DNA of 64,000 bases from Bacteroidota bacterium (GTDB taxonomy: Bacteria > Bacteroidota > Bacteroidia > Sphingobacteriales > Sphingobacteriaceae). A program made the translations under genes and the position numbers. A model generated the notes under the pieces. It did not search any database. It was not told the origin of the DNA and saw only the letters and a list, made by a program, of their open reading frames with translations. Numbering within the stretch: the first letter of the stretch is position 1; each line of letters starts with the position of its first letter. Positions 1 through 8,649 of the stretch are shown here, one piece after another. The stretch lies in contig JAEXHI010000030.1 in assembly GCA_023450085.1 (NCBI GenBank), positions 310,001 through 374,000 of the forward strand, in the 5' to 3' direction.

Positions 1-1
1 G

Positions 2-607
2 CTTAACTTGATCATCAAAGGTGACGTGGATGGTTCTATCGAGGCTTTGGCAGATTCACTATTGAAGCTTTCTACCGAAGAGATCCAAATCAATATCATC
101 AGCAAAGGTGTAGGACAGATTTCAGAATCTGACGTATTGTTAGCTTCTGCTTCTGATGCGATCATCATCGGTTTCCAAGTTCGTCCTTCAGCAGGAGCAC
201 GTAAATTGGCTGAGCAAGAGCAAATCGATATTCGTTTGTACTCGATCATTTACGATGCGATCAATGAGATTAAAACGGCGATGGAAGGTATGTTGGCTCC
301 AGAATTTGAAGAGAAAATTGTGGCTAACGTGGAAATCAGAGAGACCTTTAAAATCTCTAAAGTGGGTACCATTGCAGGATGTATGGTATTGGATGGTAAG
401 ATTACCAGAAATAGCAAAATCCGCATAGTACGTGATGGCGTAGTAATCTACACAGGCGAGCTCGCTTCATTGAAACGCTTTAAAGACGATGTGAAAGAGG
501 TTACTAAAGGTTACGAATGTGGTTTGAATATCCAAAACTTTAACAACATTGAGGTTGGAGATATTGTAGAAGCTTACGAACAAGTAGAAGTAAAACGTAA
601 ACTGTAA
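2..607 (+). CDS. infB: Translation initiation factor IF-2, C-terminal part (cut by window start)
   Basis: About 200 residues of the C-terminal end of IF-2, the GTPase that positions initiator tRNA on the ribosome. The reading frame is open to the window edge, so the GTP-binding domain lies outside. Visible are the start of domain III (DVDGSIEAL near the first residues) and the domain IV beta-barrel that binds fMet-tRNA (segments ETFKISKVGTIAGCMV and NIEVGDIVEAYEQVE). It ends in TAA at 605-607, followed 23 bp later by a strong terminator, so it is probably the last gene of its transcript. Identification is secure from domain order. Confidence 0.95.
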   Translation, partial: LNLIIKGDVDGSIEALADSLLKLSTEEIQINIISKGVGQISESDVLLASASDAIIIGFQVRPSAGARKLAEQEQIDIRLYSIIYDAINEIKTAMEGMLAPEFEEKIVANVEIRETFKISKVGTIAGCMVLDGKITRNSKIRIVRDGVVIYTGELASLKRFKDDVKEVTKGYECGLNIQNFNNIEVGDIVEAYEQVEVKRKL

Positions 608-630
608 TGTTTACTGAATTATAAAAGCGC

Positions 631-656
631 AAAGGGGACGAATATTCGTCCCCTTT
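631..656 (+). terminator. Intrinsic terminator after infB
   Basis: A perfect 26-bp palindrome with arms AAAGGGGACGAAT and ATTCGTCCCCTTT, ending in a run of six T. It begins 23 bp after the infB stop. The arms carry A on one side and T on the other, so it could also stop transcripts from the opposite strand, where the small XRE-type gene ends at 680. Confidence 0.9.
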
Positions 657-679
657 TTTGTTGAGCGAGAGAGAGGTTG

Positions 680-922
680 TTAAAATAGTTTATAATAGGT
701 GTATGATTCTGTGATAATGATATGTAAAGGGATTTCATACAGTTCACCAATTTTTTTTAACTGTGAGATGGAAAAATCTATATCGTTGTTTTCCCATTTC
801 TGATAGGCTTGTCTGCTGATGTTAAGATGATTGGAAACTTTCTCTTGGGAGAGTGAGTTCATACTTCTATATTTTCTTAACATCGAGCCGATATCGATAT
901 TTAAGGAGAATTGATACTTCAT
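680..922 (-). CDS. Small XRE-family helix-turn-helix regulator
   Basis: An 80-residue protein consisting almost wholly of one Cro/C1-type helix-turn-helix: GSMLRKYRSMNSLSQEKVSN, then LNISRQAYQKWENN as recognition helix, then the capping helices. The family binds DNA as a dimer. No partner toxin or phage gene is adjacent: infB ends on one side and the SGNH hydrolase gene lies more than 1 kb away. The target is unknown. ATG at 922 gives the natural start of the domain. Confidence 0.75.
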   Translation of the reverse strand: MKYQFSLNIDIGSMLRKYRSMNSLSQEKVSNHLNISRQAYQKWENNDIDFSISQLKKIGELYEIPLHIIITESYTYYKLF

Positions 923-1092
923 AGTGTAAATGTTTATACAAGAATCCTAAATTCTTATGAAAAAAAAGACAACTGTAGCTTGTCAATTTTTTAGATAGAG
1001 ATTATTAACTTGAAAGGATTTCATGTTAATCAGAAAAAGTAACATCCAATATTATTGGTGCTGTAGAAATTGAAAGGAGAGATTTACTAGGC

Positions 1093-2058
1093 CTATCTAG
1101 ACACAACGAACTTTTTTGTCGTTGTATAAAGACCAGAAGAAGAGGTAATCTTATAAATATAGATACCTGGTGGAAATTGGCTTAAGTCTAACTTTACGAT
1201 ATGTTTCCCTGTATTTAAATATTCATTTACAGGAACTGACATTAATTTCCCTTGTACGGAGTAAATTTTAAGTTCTATCTTATCAGACTCTGGCATTACT
1301 ATATCAATGGAAGTATATCCACTTATGGTAGGGTTTGGATAGTTTTGAGATACCGTAAATTGTAGAAATCTTTCAGCAATTATTCTATTTATCGTATCAA
1401 ATACCACATAGCTAATTAAGCGATATCCCCTAGCGTTTGGATGTACATCATCTTGATAAAGAGAAAAGTCCCTTCTGAAGGCTCTATTTACATCTGCGAG
1501 GTAAATTCCATTTTCTCGGGATATTCTTCTGTATAATGTATTAATTTGACTAATAACGTCATTTATGCGTTTTGATCTTGCGCTGTTTCTGTCGTCAAAA
1601 AACTGGAGGGTAGAAATTATTGGAACCAATTTCTGGGTTAAAGCTGCTTTAATGATCAACCTCATGTTAGCTTCAGTTTCATCAATCAATTGTCTACCTG
1701 CTTCTATTCGTATGGCATCATTTACACCGATCATTATCAAAATGAAGCCGGCTTTTCCAGATATTGCTGCATCTAATCTCGCTAAACTTTGTCCAGTTGT
1801 TTCGCCACCAACACCATATTTTTCAACTTTTATGATTTTGTTGGAATAGCATCTTGTGAAGTTTTGCGTAAGGTACGATTGAAATTCTAAACCTCTTACT
1901 CCCTCTACAGTACTAGCTCCGAAAGTGATAACATTGATACTATCTTTTGAATAATATTGCGCAGATTCTGGACAGCTTACTGCCATTCCCTGTGCTCCCG
2001 CATCTAAATATATCCCCATAAAAGAGATATAGAAAAGAGCGGATAGTAAAAACTTCAT
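1093..2058 (-). CDS. Secreted SGNH/GDSL hydrolase with type IX secretion sorting domain
   Basis: A 321-residue exported hydrolase. It has an N-terminal signal peptide (about residues 1-22, ending DAGAQ). The SGNH fold shows block I as GASTVEG (nucleophile Ser), block III as GVNDA (Asn of the oxyanion hole) and block V as DDVHPNARGY (catalytic Asp and His). The last ~80 residues start YPNPTISG and end FPPGIYIYKI...KKFVVSR, the usual type A C-terminal domain that directs proteins through the type IX secretion system to the surface. The likely role is esterase or deacylase activity on sugars or lipids. The surface-glycan locus next to it fits deacetylation of glycans, but substrate is inference. 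Confidence 0.88.
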   Translation of the reverse strand: MKFLLSALFYISFMGIYLDAGAQGMAVSCPESAQYYSKDSINVITFGASTVEGVRGLEFQSYLTQNFTRCYSNKIIKVEKYGVGGETTGQSLARLDAAISGKAGFILIMIGVNDAIRIEAGRQLIDETEANMRLIIKAALTQKLVPIISTLQFFDDRNSARSKRINDVISQINTLYRRISRENGIYLADVNRAFRRDFSLYQDDVHPNARGYRLISYVVFDTINRIIAERFLQFTVSQNYPNPTISGYTSIDIVMPESDKIELKIYSVQGKLMSVPVNEYLNTGKHIVKLDLSQFPPGIYIYKITSSSGLYTTTKKFVVSR

Positions 2059-2259
2059 CTTATTAACGATAGAAAATTATAGAGCTGCAAATATATGTAA
2101 TATTTTATAGACGTGGTAATTAGCTATTGTCCTTTGGGAATCTATTTTGGAAATTAATCTGATGTGTTTTGGGCGTTATTGTAACTTTTACATAGTTAAA
2201 TATTGTTAAAGACATTCTAAAATGATATTGGAATACTTTTTTTATAGAGATTTGCATCG

Positions 2260-3345
2260 ATGACTGAAATAAATACGATAAAGGAAAAAAAGAATTTTGA
2301 TTTTGTGGATACTATCAGGTGTATTTCTATGATAGGTATTGTTTGGGAGCACAGTGCTGCCGTTCCCCCTAATATATACCATAATATTTTCGATACGATG
2401 GTAGAGGCCAGCGTTATCCAATCTTTTAAGTTCAGTACCATTGCTTTCTTTTTGATTGGAGGTTTTTTAATCAATCATAAATTCCAAGAGTATTCCACCA
2501 TACAATATTTAAAAAATAGATTTAACAACACGGTAAAGCCATGGTTGTTTTGGGCGATATTATTGATATTGTTAACTTGTCTTGATCGATACATCGCCTA
2601 TAGAAAGGGAAGCAGCAGTGAAATTGTAGATGATTTTTTTGGATACTTAGGGCATCTATCCTTTAGAAGCTTTTTCTTTACCAGTTTCTGGTTTATACCC
2701 AATTTTCTGTTTTGCATAACCATTCTTTTATTGTTTAAAAAGTATCTTTATAAAATTTGGTTTGGTGTAATACTGGCTATAATGTCATTGTTTTATAGTG
2801 TTAACCTATATTATGGTTGGGTAGAAACTTTACACGCTGCAGCGCTATTTGGCTTTATATTTTATCTTTGGTTAGGTGTATATATGAATAAATATTTCAC
2901 TGAAGTGATGGCTTGGATAGAGAAAAAGTCATATGCTATCCTAATTGCTGCAGTGATACTAACCTTCTGTATTGCGTGTTTAGAAGCGATGAATCTAAAA
3001 AGAATTGGGATTTCTGATTCTTACAATACCTTGCGTATTACTAATATTTTCTATTCCTTCGCCATGTTTGCCCTATTGTTAAAAATTGGAAATATTAAGT
3101 TTCTTAAGAATAAGCTTAAACCTAGGGAAACTACTTTTGGTATATACCTGCTCCACTTTGTAATTATAGATAGGGTATTTAAGTTGATACTTCAACCGAT
3201 GCATATAGACGTGAAAAAATTTGGTATTTGGGAAAATACAGCAAATCATTTTGTGAGGTTCATAGCCGCATATTTTTTAAGCTTAATGATTACAATGCTA
3301 ATTAATAAAACTAGGTTTAAATGGATGGTGGGAAATAGAAATTAA
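2260..3345 (+). CDS. Membrane acyltransferase, acyltransferase-3 family
   Basis: A 361-residue polytopic membrane protein with about ten hydrophobic helices. The N-terminal segment DFVDTIRCISMIGIVWEHSA matches the acyltransferase-3 family signature (D-x-x-R in the first helix, then a His after it). These enzymes O-acylate sugars of O-antigen, capsule or exopolysaccharide. It stands alone on the plus strand beside a minus-strand glycosyltransferase cluster, which supports a role in decorating the same glycan. The sequence near the start is AT-rich and no clear promoter is visible. Confidence 0.82.
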   Translation: MTEINTIKEKKNFDFVDTIRCISMIGIVWEHSAAVPPNIYHNIFDTMVEASVIQSFKFSTIAFFLIGGFLINHKFQEYSTIQYLKNRFNNTVKPWLFWAILLILLTCLDRYIAYRKGSSSEIVDDFFGYLGHLSFRSFFFTSFWFIPNFLFCITILLLFKKYLYKIWFGVILAIMSLFYSVNLYYGWVETLHAAALFGFIFYLWLGVYMNKYFTEVMAWIEKKSYAILIAAVILTFCIACLEAMNLKRIGISDSYNTLRITNIFYSFAMFALLLKIGNIKFLKNKLKPRETTFGIYLLHFVIIDRVFKLILQPMHIDVKKFGIWENTANHFVRFIAAYFLSLMITMLINKTRFKWMVGNRN

Positions 3346-3401
3346 AAGGAAGGACTACTAAGTGTTGTTCACTTCAATCCATCTTTACAATGTCGATATA
3401 T

Positions 3402-3437
3402 TATAGAAAAGGAAGAAAAAACTATTCCTTTTCTATA
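3402..3437. terminator. Likely bidirectional terminator between acyltransferase and fucosyltransferase
   Basis: Arms TATAGAAAAGGAA (3402-3414) and TTCCTTTTCTATA (3425-3437) pair perfectly over 13 bp around a 10-nt loop. It sits in the convergent gap, 57 bp after the plus-strand acyltransferase stop. The stem is AT-rich and the T tract is short, so confidence is moderate. The remaining ~140 bp up to 3581 shows no gene. Confidence 0.5.
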
Positions 3438-3581
3438 TTTAAACAAACTCTATTTTTGTCTAAGCGTACGTCAGCACGAAACCTTTTTAAATAAAAATAG
3501 AATTTATAACATCTTTATCAAGTGTTCCGACTTGAACTTCAAAAGTCTGGAAACATTCCGTTTTCTTGTTTGAAGTTTAGT

Positions 3582-4430
3582 TTAACACTTTATCCAGTCT
3601 TTTAAAGCTAAGGTATTAGCTGAGTTGTTTGCCCATTTTTTTGGTGATACTACAGTTTTATTCTTATTGGTATTAAGCCAAGCGGCCCACCAGCTAAAAC
3701 TGCTATTGGCAATAATATTATGTTTACAGAGGCTCATTAACTGCATGTCGATATAACTGTCGTTGTTTTTGTTCCAAGAAATATAGTGAGCATCTTTAAT
3801 ATTTAAGTTCTCCTCGCACCATTCGATATCGTTAGAAAAAATAAAGAAGGTTGGATTGGAAACACGAGATCCTATAATTGAAATGGCTTCTTTATAATAT
3901 GCTAAATCACAAATCCCACCTAATAAATCATGCCCAATGTAATCTCCCCTTCTAATATGGATACTTACACTTTCTGAAGCACTGATCATTTCCATGATAT
4001 TCTTGTTTTGACCTATCAATGGCTTTTTGAAGGTGAAGCATTCTCTAACTTTATCTGCAATGTGTTCAAAATATTGGTTGTTTTGCCAGTAGCCCCAATA
4101 GATTTTACTTTTTGGGTTATTTAACATATCCTCGTCAAAGGAAAAGAAACCCTCTTCAACAACAAGGGGGTTTTTAAGGTTTAATAGTCTTCTTAACTTT
4201 CGATAGCTCCATGCTCTATAGGATGGATCTAATAATTCAACGATAAATTTTGAAGCTTTTTTAAGTTTTATTTCAAAGACACTCTCCAGTTCCAGCCCAT
4301 TATGAAGGTCGTAATTTTTGAAATCGCTAACATCTATTTTTACATTATTGAATTTATTACCCAAGGCTAAATAAAATGCATATTGAAACATTTGGTTGCC
4401 CAGCCCACCTAGAATTTTTACGACTTTCAT
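3582..4430 (-). CDS. Alpha-1,2-fucosyltransferase family (GT11)
   Basis: A 282-residue GT11 enzyme that should transfer fucose from GDP-fucose in alpha-1,2 linkage to a glycan acceptor, in the cytoplasm. Evidence: the N-terminal GGLGNQMFQYAFYLAL motif, the donor-binding HIRRGDY motif near the middle, and NSSFSWWAAWL near the end, all diagnostic of the family. Length is normal. Its ATG overlaps the stop codon of the upstream GT2 gene (TAATG), so the two are translationally coupled. It is the last gene of a minus-strand operon with the GT2 and GT4 genes. Confidence 0.92.
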   Translation of the reverse strand: MKVVKILGGLGNQMFQYAFYLALGNKFNNVKIDVSDFKNYDLHNGLELESVFEIKLKKASKFIVELLDPSYRAWSYRKLRRLLNLKNPLVVEEGFFSFDEDMLNNPKSKIYWGYWQNNQYFEHIADKVRECFTFKKPLIGQNKNIMEMISASESVSIHIRRGDYIGHDLLGGICDLAYYKEAISIIGSRVSNPTFFIFSNDIEWCEENLNIKDAHYISWNKNNDSYIDMQLMSLCKHNIIANSSFSWWAAWLNTNKNKTVVSPKKWANNSANTLALKDWIKC

Positions 4431-5455
4431 TAACGCTTAGAAATTGATAGAGATAAGAATAGCGATTGTTTAAATATTTTCCTCAGCTGTCTGAAGGTGA
4501 CGAAAGACCAATTGAACAGAGGGTTTTTAAAATATGAGAACAGGATTTTCTTTTCCTTTTTTAATCTAGCTAAGTTAAACCAAGTTTCAAATAGCAACTT
4601 ATTAAATGCTTTAGCTGGATAGCTATTGGTCATATTATTGCCTTTTTTTAGCGCTTCTAAAAGTTCCTCAAATTCCTTCATGTCTTTAGCATCAGTGTTA
4701 TAGTTTAAGATATCATGATGAGTTTGAACGAGAGATTTGTCTACTGGAATATTTAAGCTGGAATGGATGTGTTCAATAATACGGTGTTGTGCGTTACTTA
4801 GCTTTTCTATTTGTACTCTTGAAATGTTATTGTCATGTTCTCGATAAAGAACAAGCTTGTCGCTTAAATTTGCTACTTGGTATTTTAATCCAATCCTAAA
4901 TGAAAGATCATAGTCTTCGGCAGGGGCCATGTCTCTATATCCGCCCATTTCTCTCATTATGGCAGTTTTTATCATCAGCGTAGAATTTATAAAAACATTA
5001 TGAAGTACTAACCAATAAGACAAGTTGTCTCCTTCGTGTACTTTATAAGGCCGAATTTCTTTGCTATTCCCGTTAATTAATGCTGCTTGTCCACCACAAA
5101 TGGCAACTTCTGGGTGAGACTCCATGTAATCAACTTGGATTTTGAGGCGGTTCAGCATCGCAATATCGTCACTGTCTAAAATAGCAAAGTATTTCCCTCT
5201 AGCTTCTTTTGCACCATGATTTCGGGTGTAAGTAAGCCCTTTATTGCCATCATTATGAAGTACTCGAATTCGGGGATCGGTAAAATTTGCAATGACATCA
5301 AGCGTTTTGTCTGTGGATCCGTCGTTGATAATCAAAAGCTCAAAATCGGCATAGCTTTGGGTAAGTACGCTTTCTATGGCCTCTTTTATATATTTTTCTC
5401 CGTTATACACAGCCATGAAAACGGTAATAGCTGGGGTATAGGTAATGTTATCCAT
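4430..5455 (-). CDS. Family 2 glycosyltransferase
   Basis: A GT-A fold enzyme of about 341 residues. After the start come ITVFMAVYNGEKYIKEAIES and LLIINDGSTD, the nucleotide-sugar binding start of GT2, and a DxD-like metal site in LDSDDIAML. A longer frame reaches 5506, but that start would overlap the upstream gene by 44 bp. I chose the ATG at 5455, which places the conserved beta-strand about 10 residues in and leaves 7 bp after the upstream stop. It is coupled to the fucosyltransferase by a TAATG overlap. The sugar transferred cannot be told from sequence. Confidence 0.9.
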   Translation of the reverse strand: MDNITYTPAITVFMAVYNGEKYIKEAIESVLTQSYADFELLIINDGSTDKTLDVIANFTDPRIRVLHNDGNKGLTYTRNHGAKEARGKYFAILDSDDIAMLNRLKIQVDYMESHPEVAICGGQAALINGNSKEIRPYKVHEGDNLSYWLVLHNVFINSTLMIKTAIMREMGGYRDMAPAEDYDLSFRIGLKYQVANLSDKLVLYREHDNNISRVQIEKLSNAQHRIIEHIHSSLNIPVDKSLVQTHHDILNYNTDAKDMKEFEELLEALKKGNNMTNSYPAKAFNKLLFETWFNLARLKKEKKILFSYFKNPLFNWSFVTFRQLRKIFKQSLFLSLSISKR

Positions 5456-5462
5456 ATTTGAT

Positions 5463-6635
5463 TTATTCTGATTTTCCCAAAATGACACTTCTATAAGCTT
5501 CTTCAAAATCGGATGTTTCGACTAACTGTTTTACCGTTTCAAAAGCATTTTTACTATACTCCCTTAACTGCGCTCTGTCGTTACAAAATCTTTTGATTTC
5601 ATTTGCGAATAATTGGGCCAATAGCTCATTATCATCTCGATTTTCAATCAATACACCGTTTGCCTTTTCAGTAGAAACATAATAAGAAAGGTCGCCTACG
5701 TTGGTTGAGATAGGTACTACTCCAAAATTCATGGCTTCGAAAATAACAAGTCCCCAGCCTTCCCTTTGAGAAGTTAATAGAAGTATATGTGCATTTTTAT
5801 AGTATTCGTTGATAATGTTTTTGTCGTTAACAATGCCAACCATTTCAACATTTGACGGGGCTTTTATCTTTTTTGGATCATAATCACCAATCATTTTAAA
5901 CAGCACTGGAAGATTTTCCTGCTCACATTTTTCCGCTGCCTTAATTAATATTTCGCTCCTTTTTTCAGGACTATTTCTTGCTACAAAAACCACTTCAAGT
6001 TTGGAATCATAGTTTTTTGTTGGGAAAAAATTATCAAAAGGGATTTTGTTTCGGATGAACACCATCCTATCCATGTATTCCATGGGAATATTTTGCGCTT
6101 TATAAAGTTCTTCAAATTGATGCACCAAACTTTTAGAACCTACTATTCTTTTGTTTATTCGAGGAACATAGGGAAGTGTTTTTAGCTCTAACCCTTTTCC
6201 ATTGTCTGTGAAATTATGGCTAATATCAACAATTTTGACATGGGGAGCCAACAAAGGAATTAGCTCATACATAAATTCACTGCTCCAACCCACAATAATG
6301 GGGTTTTCTTGTCTATTTATGGCACTGGCCATTTTTTTTAGCAGATAGCCTTTCAGTATTTTCTTTTGCGCCCAACGGTTTAGATTGATGGTATGTGCTG
6401 CAGCTTCATATTGCTCTCTAAACCCATCAGTAACTGAGGTACCTGTGATGAAACAAATGGGGTTCAGGTCTTTAAAAACATTTAGCATGTCTACATAAAC
6501 CCTTTCTCCGCCTCCAAAAGACCAAGAATAAGAAAAGAAATATAATGTATTCTTTTTAGAAAGTGCAGCATGTATTTTAGGATATTTCAATATGGATTTT
6601 ATGTTTTCCAGTATCCTTTTAATTCTCTTATTCAT
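5463..6635 (-). CDS. Family 4-type glycosyltransferase (GT-B fold)
   Basis: About 390 residues. The donor domain shows VVFVARNSPEKRSEILIKAA and the E-x7-E type motif in EGWGLVIFEAMNFGVVPI, both typical of GT4 transferases; the acceptor side has WSFGGGERVYVDML. The frame could extend to a TTG at 6710, but ATG at 6635 is preferred because the upstream extension is basic, unlike the family, and uses a weak start. It is the first gene of the three-gene minus-strand run ending in the GT11 gene. It probably adds one residue of a lipid-linked surface oligosaccharide. Confidence 0.85.
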   Translation of the reverse strand: MNKRIKRILENIKSILKYPKIHAALSKKNTLYFFSYSWSFGGGERVYVDMLNVFKDLNPICFITGTSVTDGFREQYEAAAHTINLNRWAQKKILKGYLLKKMASAINRQENPIIVGWSSEFMYELIPLLAPHVKIVDISHNFTDNGKGLELKTLPYVPRINKRIVGSKSLVHQFEELYKAQNIPMEYMDRMVFIRNKIPFDNFFPTKNYDSKLEVVFVARNSPEKRSEILIKAAEKCEQENLPVLFKMIGDYDPKKIKAPSNVEMVGIVNDKNIINEYYKNAHILLLTSQREGWGLVIFEAMNFGVVPISTNVGDLSYYVSTEKANGVLIENRDDNELLAQLFANEIKRFCNDRAQLREYSKNAFETVKQLVETSDFEEAYRSVILGKSE

Positions 6636-6773
6636 AATTTCTTTGCTGAGGTAAAAATAGTCATTTTTGTTTATCGTTGGGCCTCGCCGTTTGTTAACCT
6701 TTTTAACCAAATTTGATACATTTGTGGTTGGAGGCTACAGTGCCTGTTCAGCAAAAATCTTATTTCACACACT

Positions 6774-7724
6774 ATGGTTTCTAAGGCATTGGTTTCTATC
6801 ATTATCCCAAGCTATAATTACGCAAAATTTATTATAGAAACCTTAACTTCAATTAGGGGACAAAAATACCAGCATTGGGAAGCTATCGTGGTGGATGATG
6901 GTTCAACCGATGATACGGGTTCTTTAGTTTTAGAACTGGCTAAAACAGATGCAAGGATCATTTACGTTTATCAAGAAAACAAAGGGCTGTCTGCTGCTAG
7001 AAATACCGGAATTAAAAAGGCCAAAGGGGATTACATCCAGTTTTTAGATGCAGATGATTTAATTTCTGAGAATAAAATACAGCTACAGCTGGAGCATTTT
7101 GCGACGGATAAAAATTTGGGGGTATCCTACTGCAATATCTACTACTTTACCAATAATAACATTCAAGAAAGATATAGGAGCTTAGACCTGACTCAACAAG
7201 AATGGATCATCAAATTAAACGGCAGGTCTACAATTGAGCAGCTCGGGCAATTGGTGAATAAGAATATTATGCCCGTAAATTCACCACTTATTAAAAGAGA
7301 AGTAGTAGAAAAAGTGGGTGATTTTAACACAGAATTGACTAGCCTTGAAGATTGGGAATATTGGTTTAAAAGTGCGATGTATTTTAAGTTTGGGTATTTG
7401 GATGATGAAAGAGCTTATGGTATGGTTAGGGTACATCAAATAAGCATGAGTAAAAATCTAAGAAAGATGTATCTAAATGAAATTATGGTTAGATCTTTAT
7501 TTCAAACTTATATAGATGATTCGATGTTGGCTGAGGAAGAGCGGGAGAAATTGAAGAAGGAAAACATTCGGTTGTTAAAACGGCCCCATAGTTATTTCAT
7601 TACCGAAGAAGGTTTTTTCAATTTTAAGCATGCCTTTCAGATGATTAAAAATAATGGATTGAAGCAATTTACCAGTGCTTATACCAAAGCTATCAATGAT
7701 TTTAGAAAGAGGCGTTTTTCTTAA
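6774..7724 (+). CDS. Family 2 glycosyltransferase, opposite orientation to its neighbours
   Basis: A 316-residue GT2 enzyme: VSIIIPSYNYAKFIIETLTS, then IVVDDGSTDDTG and the metal-binding FLDADDLIS. It is the only plus-strand transferase inside the minus-strand cluster, divergent from the GT4 gene (about 140 bp between the ATGs) and convergent with the next GT2, overlapping it by 23 bp at the 3' ends. The arrangement suggests separate insertion or rearrangement within the glycan locus. Donor and acceptor are unknown. Confidence 0.9.
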   Translation: MVSKALVSIIIPSYNYAKFIIETLTSIRGQKYQHWEAIVVDDGSTDDTGSLVLELAKTDARIIYVYQENKGLSAARNTGIKKAKGDYIQFLDADDLISENKIQLQLEHFATDKNLGVSYCNIYYFTNNNIQERYRSLDLTQQEWIIKLNGRSTIEQLGQLVNKNIMPVNSPLIKREVVEKVGDFNTELTSLEDWEYWFKSAMYFKFGYLDDERAYGMVRVHQISMSKNLRKMYLNEIMVRSLFQTYIDDSMLAEEEREKLKKENIRLLKRPHSYFITEEGFFNFKHAFQMIKNNGLKQFTSAYTKAINDFRKRRFS

Positions 7725-8649
7725 ACTTTCCTCCAAAAAAATGCTTGACAATAAAATTCAGATTACTGAAGAAACCCTTTTTAGGGATAAAAAATAGTAG
7801 CTTGTAATTTGAAATCATCAATGCGGCTAATGACCCGCAGAAATAAGAATTAATCCATTTTAGGTAGGCGATATAAAACTGTTCTACTTTGTTTTTCTGT
7901 TTGAGGTAAGGATATTTGCTGAAATAAGAAAGTTCGTTCAGAATCTTCATCATCTTCTGCTGTCCAGATACGGACGGCTTTCGATTTCCCTTGTTAATTT
8001 TTAAAATATTGGTGTCGGTATTTTCGTGTTGTCTATACTTAACCAACGCTTTGTCTAGATAGGTGATACCTCCATTGTTTGTTGCAGCAAAAGTAAGCCA
8101 CCTATCGTGGAATATCTCTTTGGGGAAAGGTAGGCAATAAGGAATAAGCTTTCTGTTGAAAAGGCAGGCATGTCCTGATACACAATTAAAGAAGAGAAAA
8201 GGGATGCTGCTATCTCCTTGATACATGTTCAGGACATTTGATTTCTTTTTGCCAAGAGAACGGCCTTGGTCATCTATAAATTCTGAGTCGTGATAAATCA
8301 AAGCATGATCACCAATACTATCTAATTGCAGTTCAATCTTACTGTGATCCCAAATATCATCTTGGTCACACAGCGCAATGTAATCGCCATTGCACAAAGA
8401 AATAGCTTTTTCAAAGTTCTTGATATACCCTAAGTTTTGATCGTTCTGATACGCCTTAAAATTTGAATTCTTTTCTTTGTACTGTTTTAAGATGGAGAAC
8501 GTGTCATCTTTGGAGCAATCATCAACCACTATAACCTCAATATGACGATAGCTTTGCCCAAGCAACGAATCAAGTTGTTCAATGAGGAACTTTTCTCCAT
8601 TGTAGGTGCATACCGCAATTGAAACGAGAGGTTGCTGTTTATTGTTCAT
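7702..8649 (-). CDS. Family 2 glycosyltransferase (rhamnosyltransferase-like)
   Basis: A 315-residue GT2 enzyme: VSIAVCTYNGEKFLIEQLDS, IVVDDCSKDDT and ALCDQDDIWD. The CDQDDIW form of the metal site is common in rhamnosyl/galactosyl transferases of O-antigen clusters, so that activity is possible but not proven. Its start overlaps the end of the ABC exporter gene by 11 bp, so the two are co-transcribed and probably coupled. Its 3' end overlaps the convergent GT2 gene by 23 bp. Confidence 0.9.
   Translation of the reverse strand: MNNKQQPLVSIAVCTYNGEKFLIEQLDSLLGQSYRHIEVIVVDDCSKDDTFSILKQYKEKNSNFKAYQNDQNLGYIKNFEKAISLCNGDYIALCDQDDIWDHSKIELQLDSIGDHALIYHDSEFIDDQGRSLGKKKSNVLNMYQGDSSIPFLFFNCVSGHACLFNRKLIPYCLPFPKEIFHDRWLTFAATNNGGITYLDKALVKYRQHENTDTNILKINKGNRKPSVSGQQKMMKILNELSYFSKYPYLKQKNKVEQFYIAYLKWINSYFCGSLAALMISNYKLLFFIPKKGFFSNLNFIVKHFFGGKFKKNASF

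Noticed and set aside
4430..5506. Longer start for the GT2 gene at 5506
   Set aside because: It would overlap the upstream glycosyltransferase gene by 44 bp and add 17 residues not part of the fold; ATG 5455 fits better.
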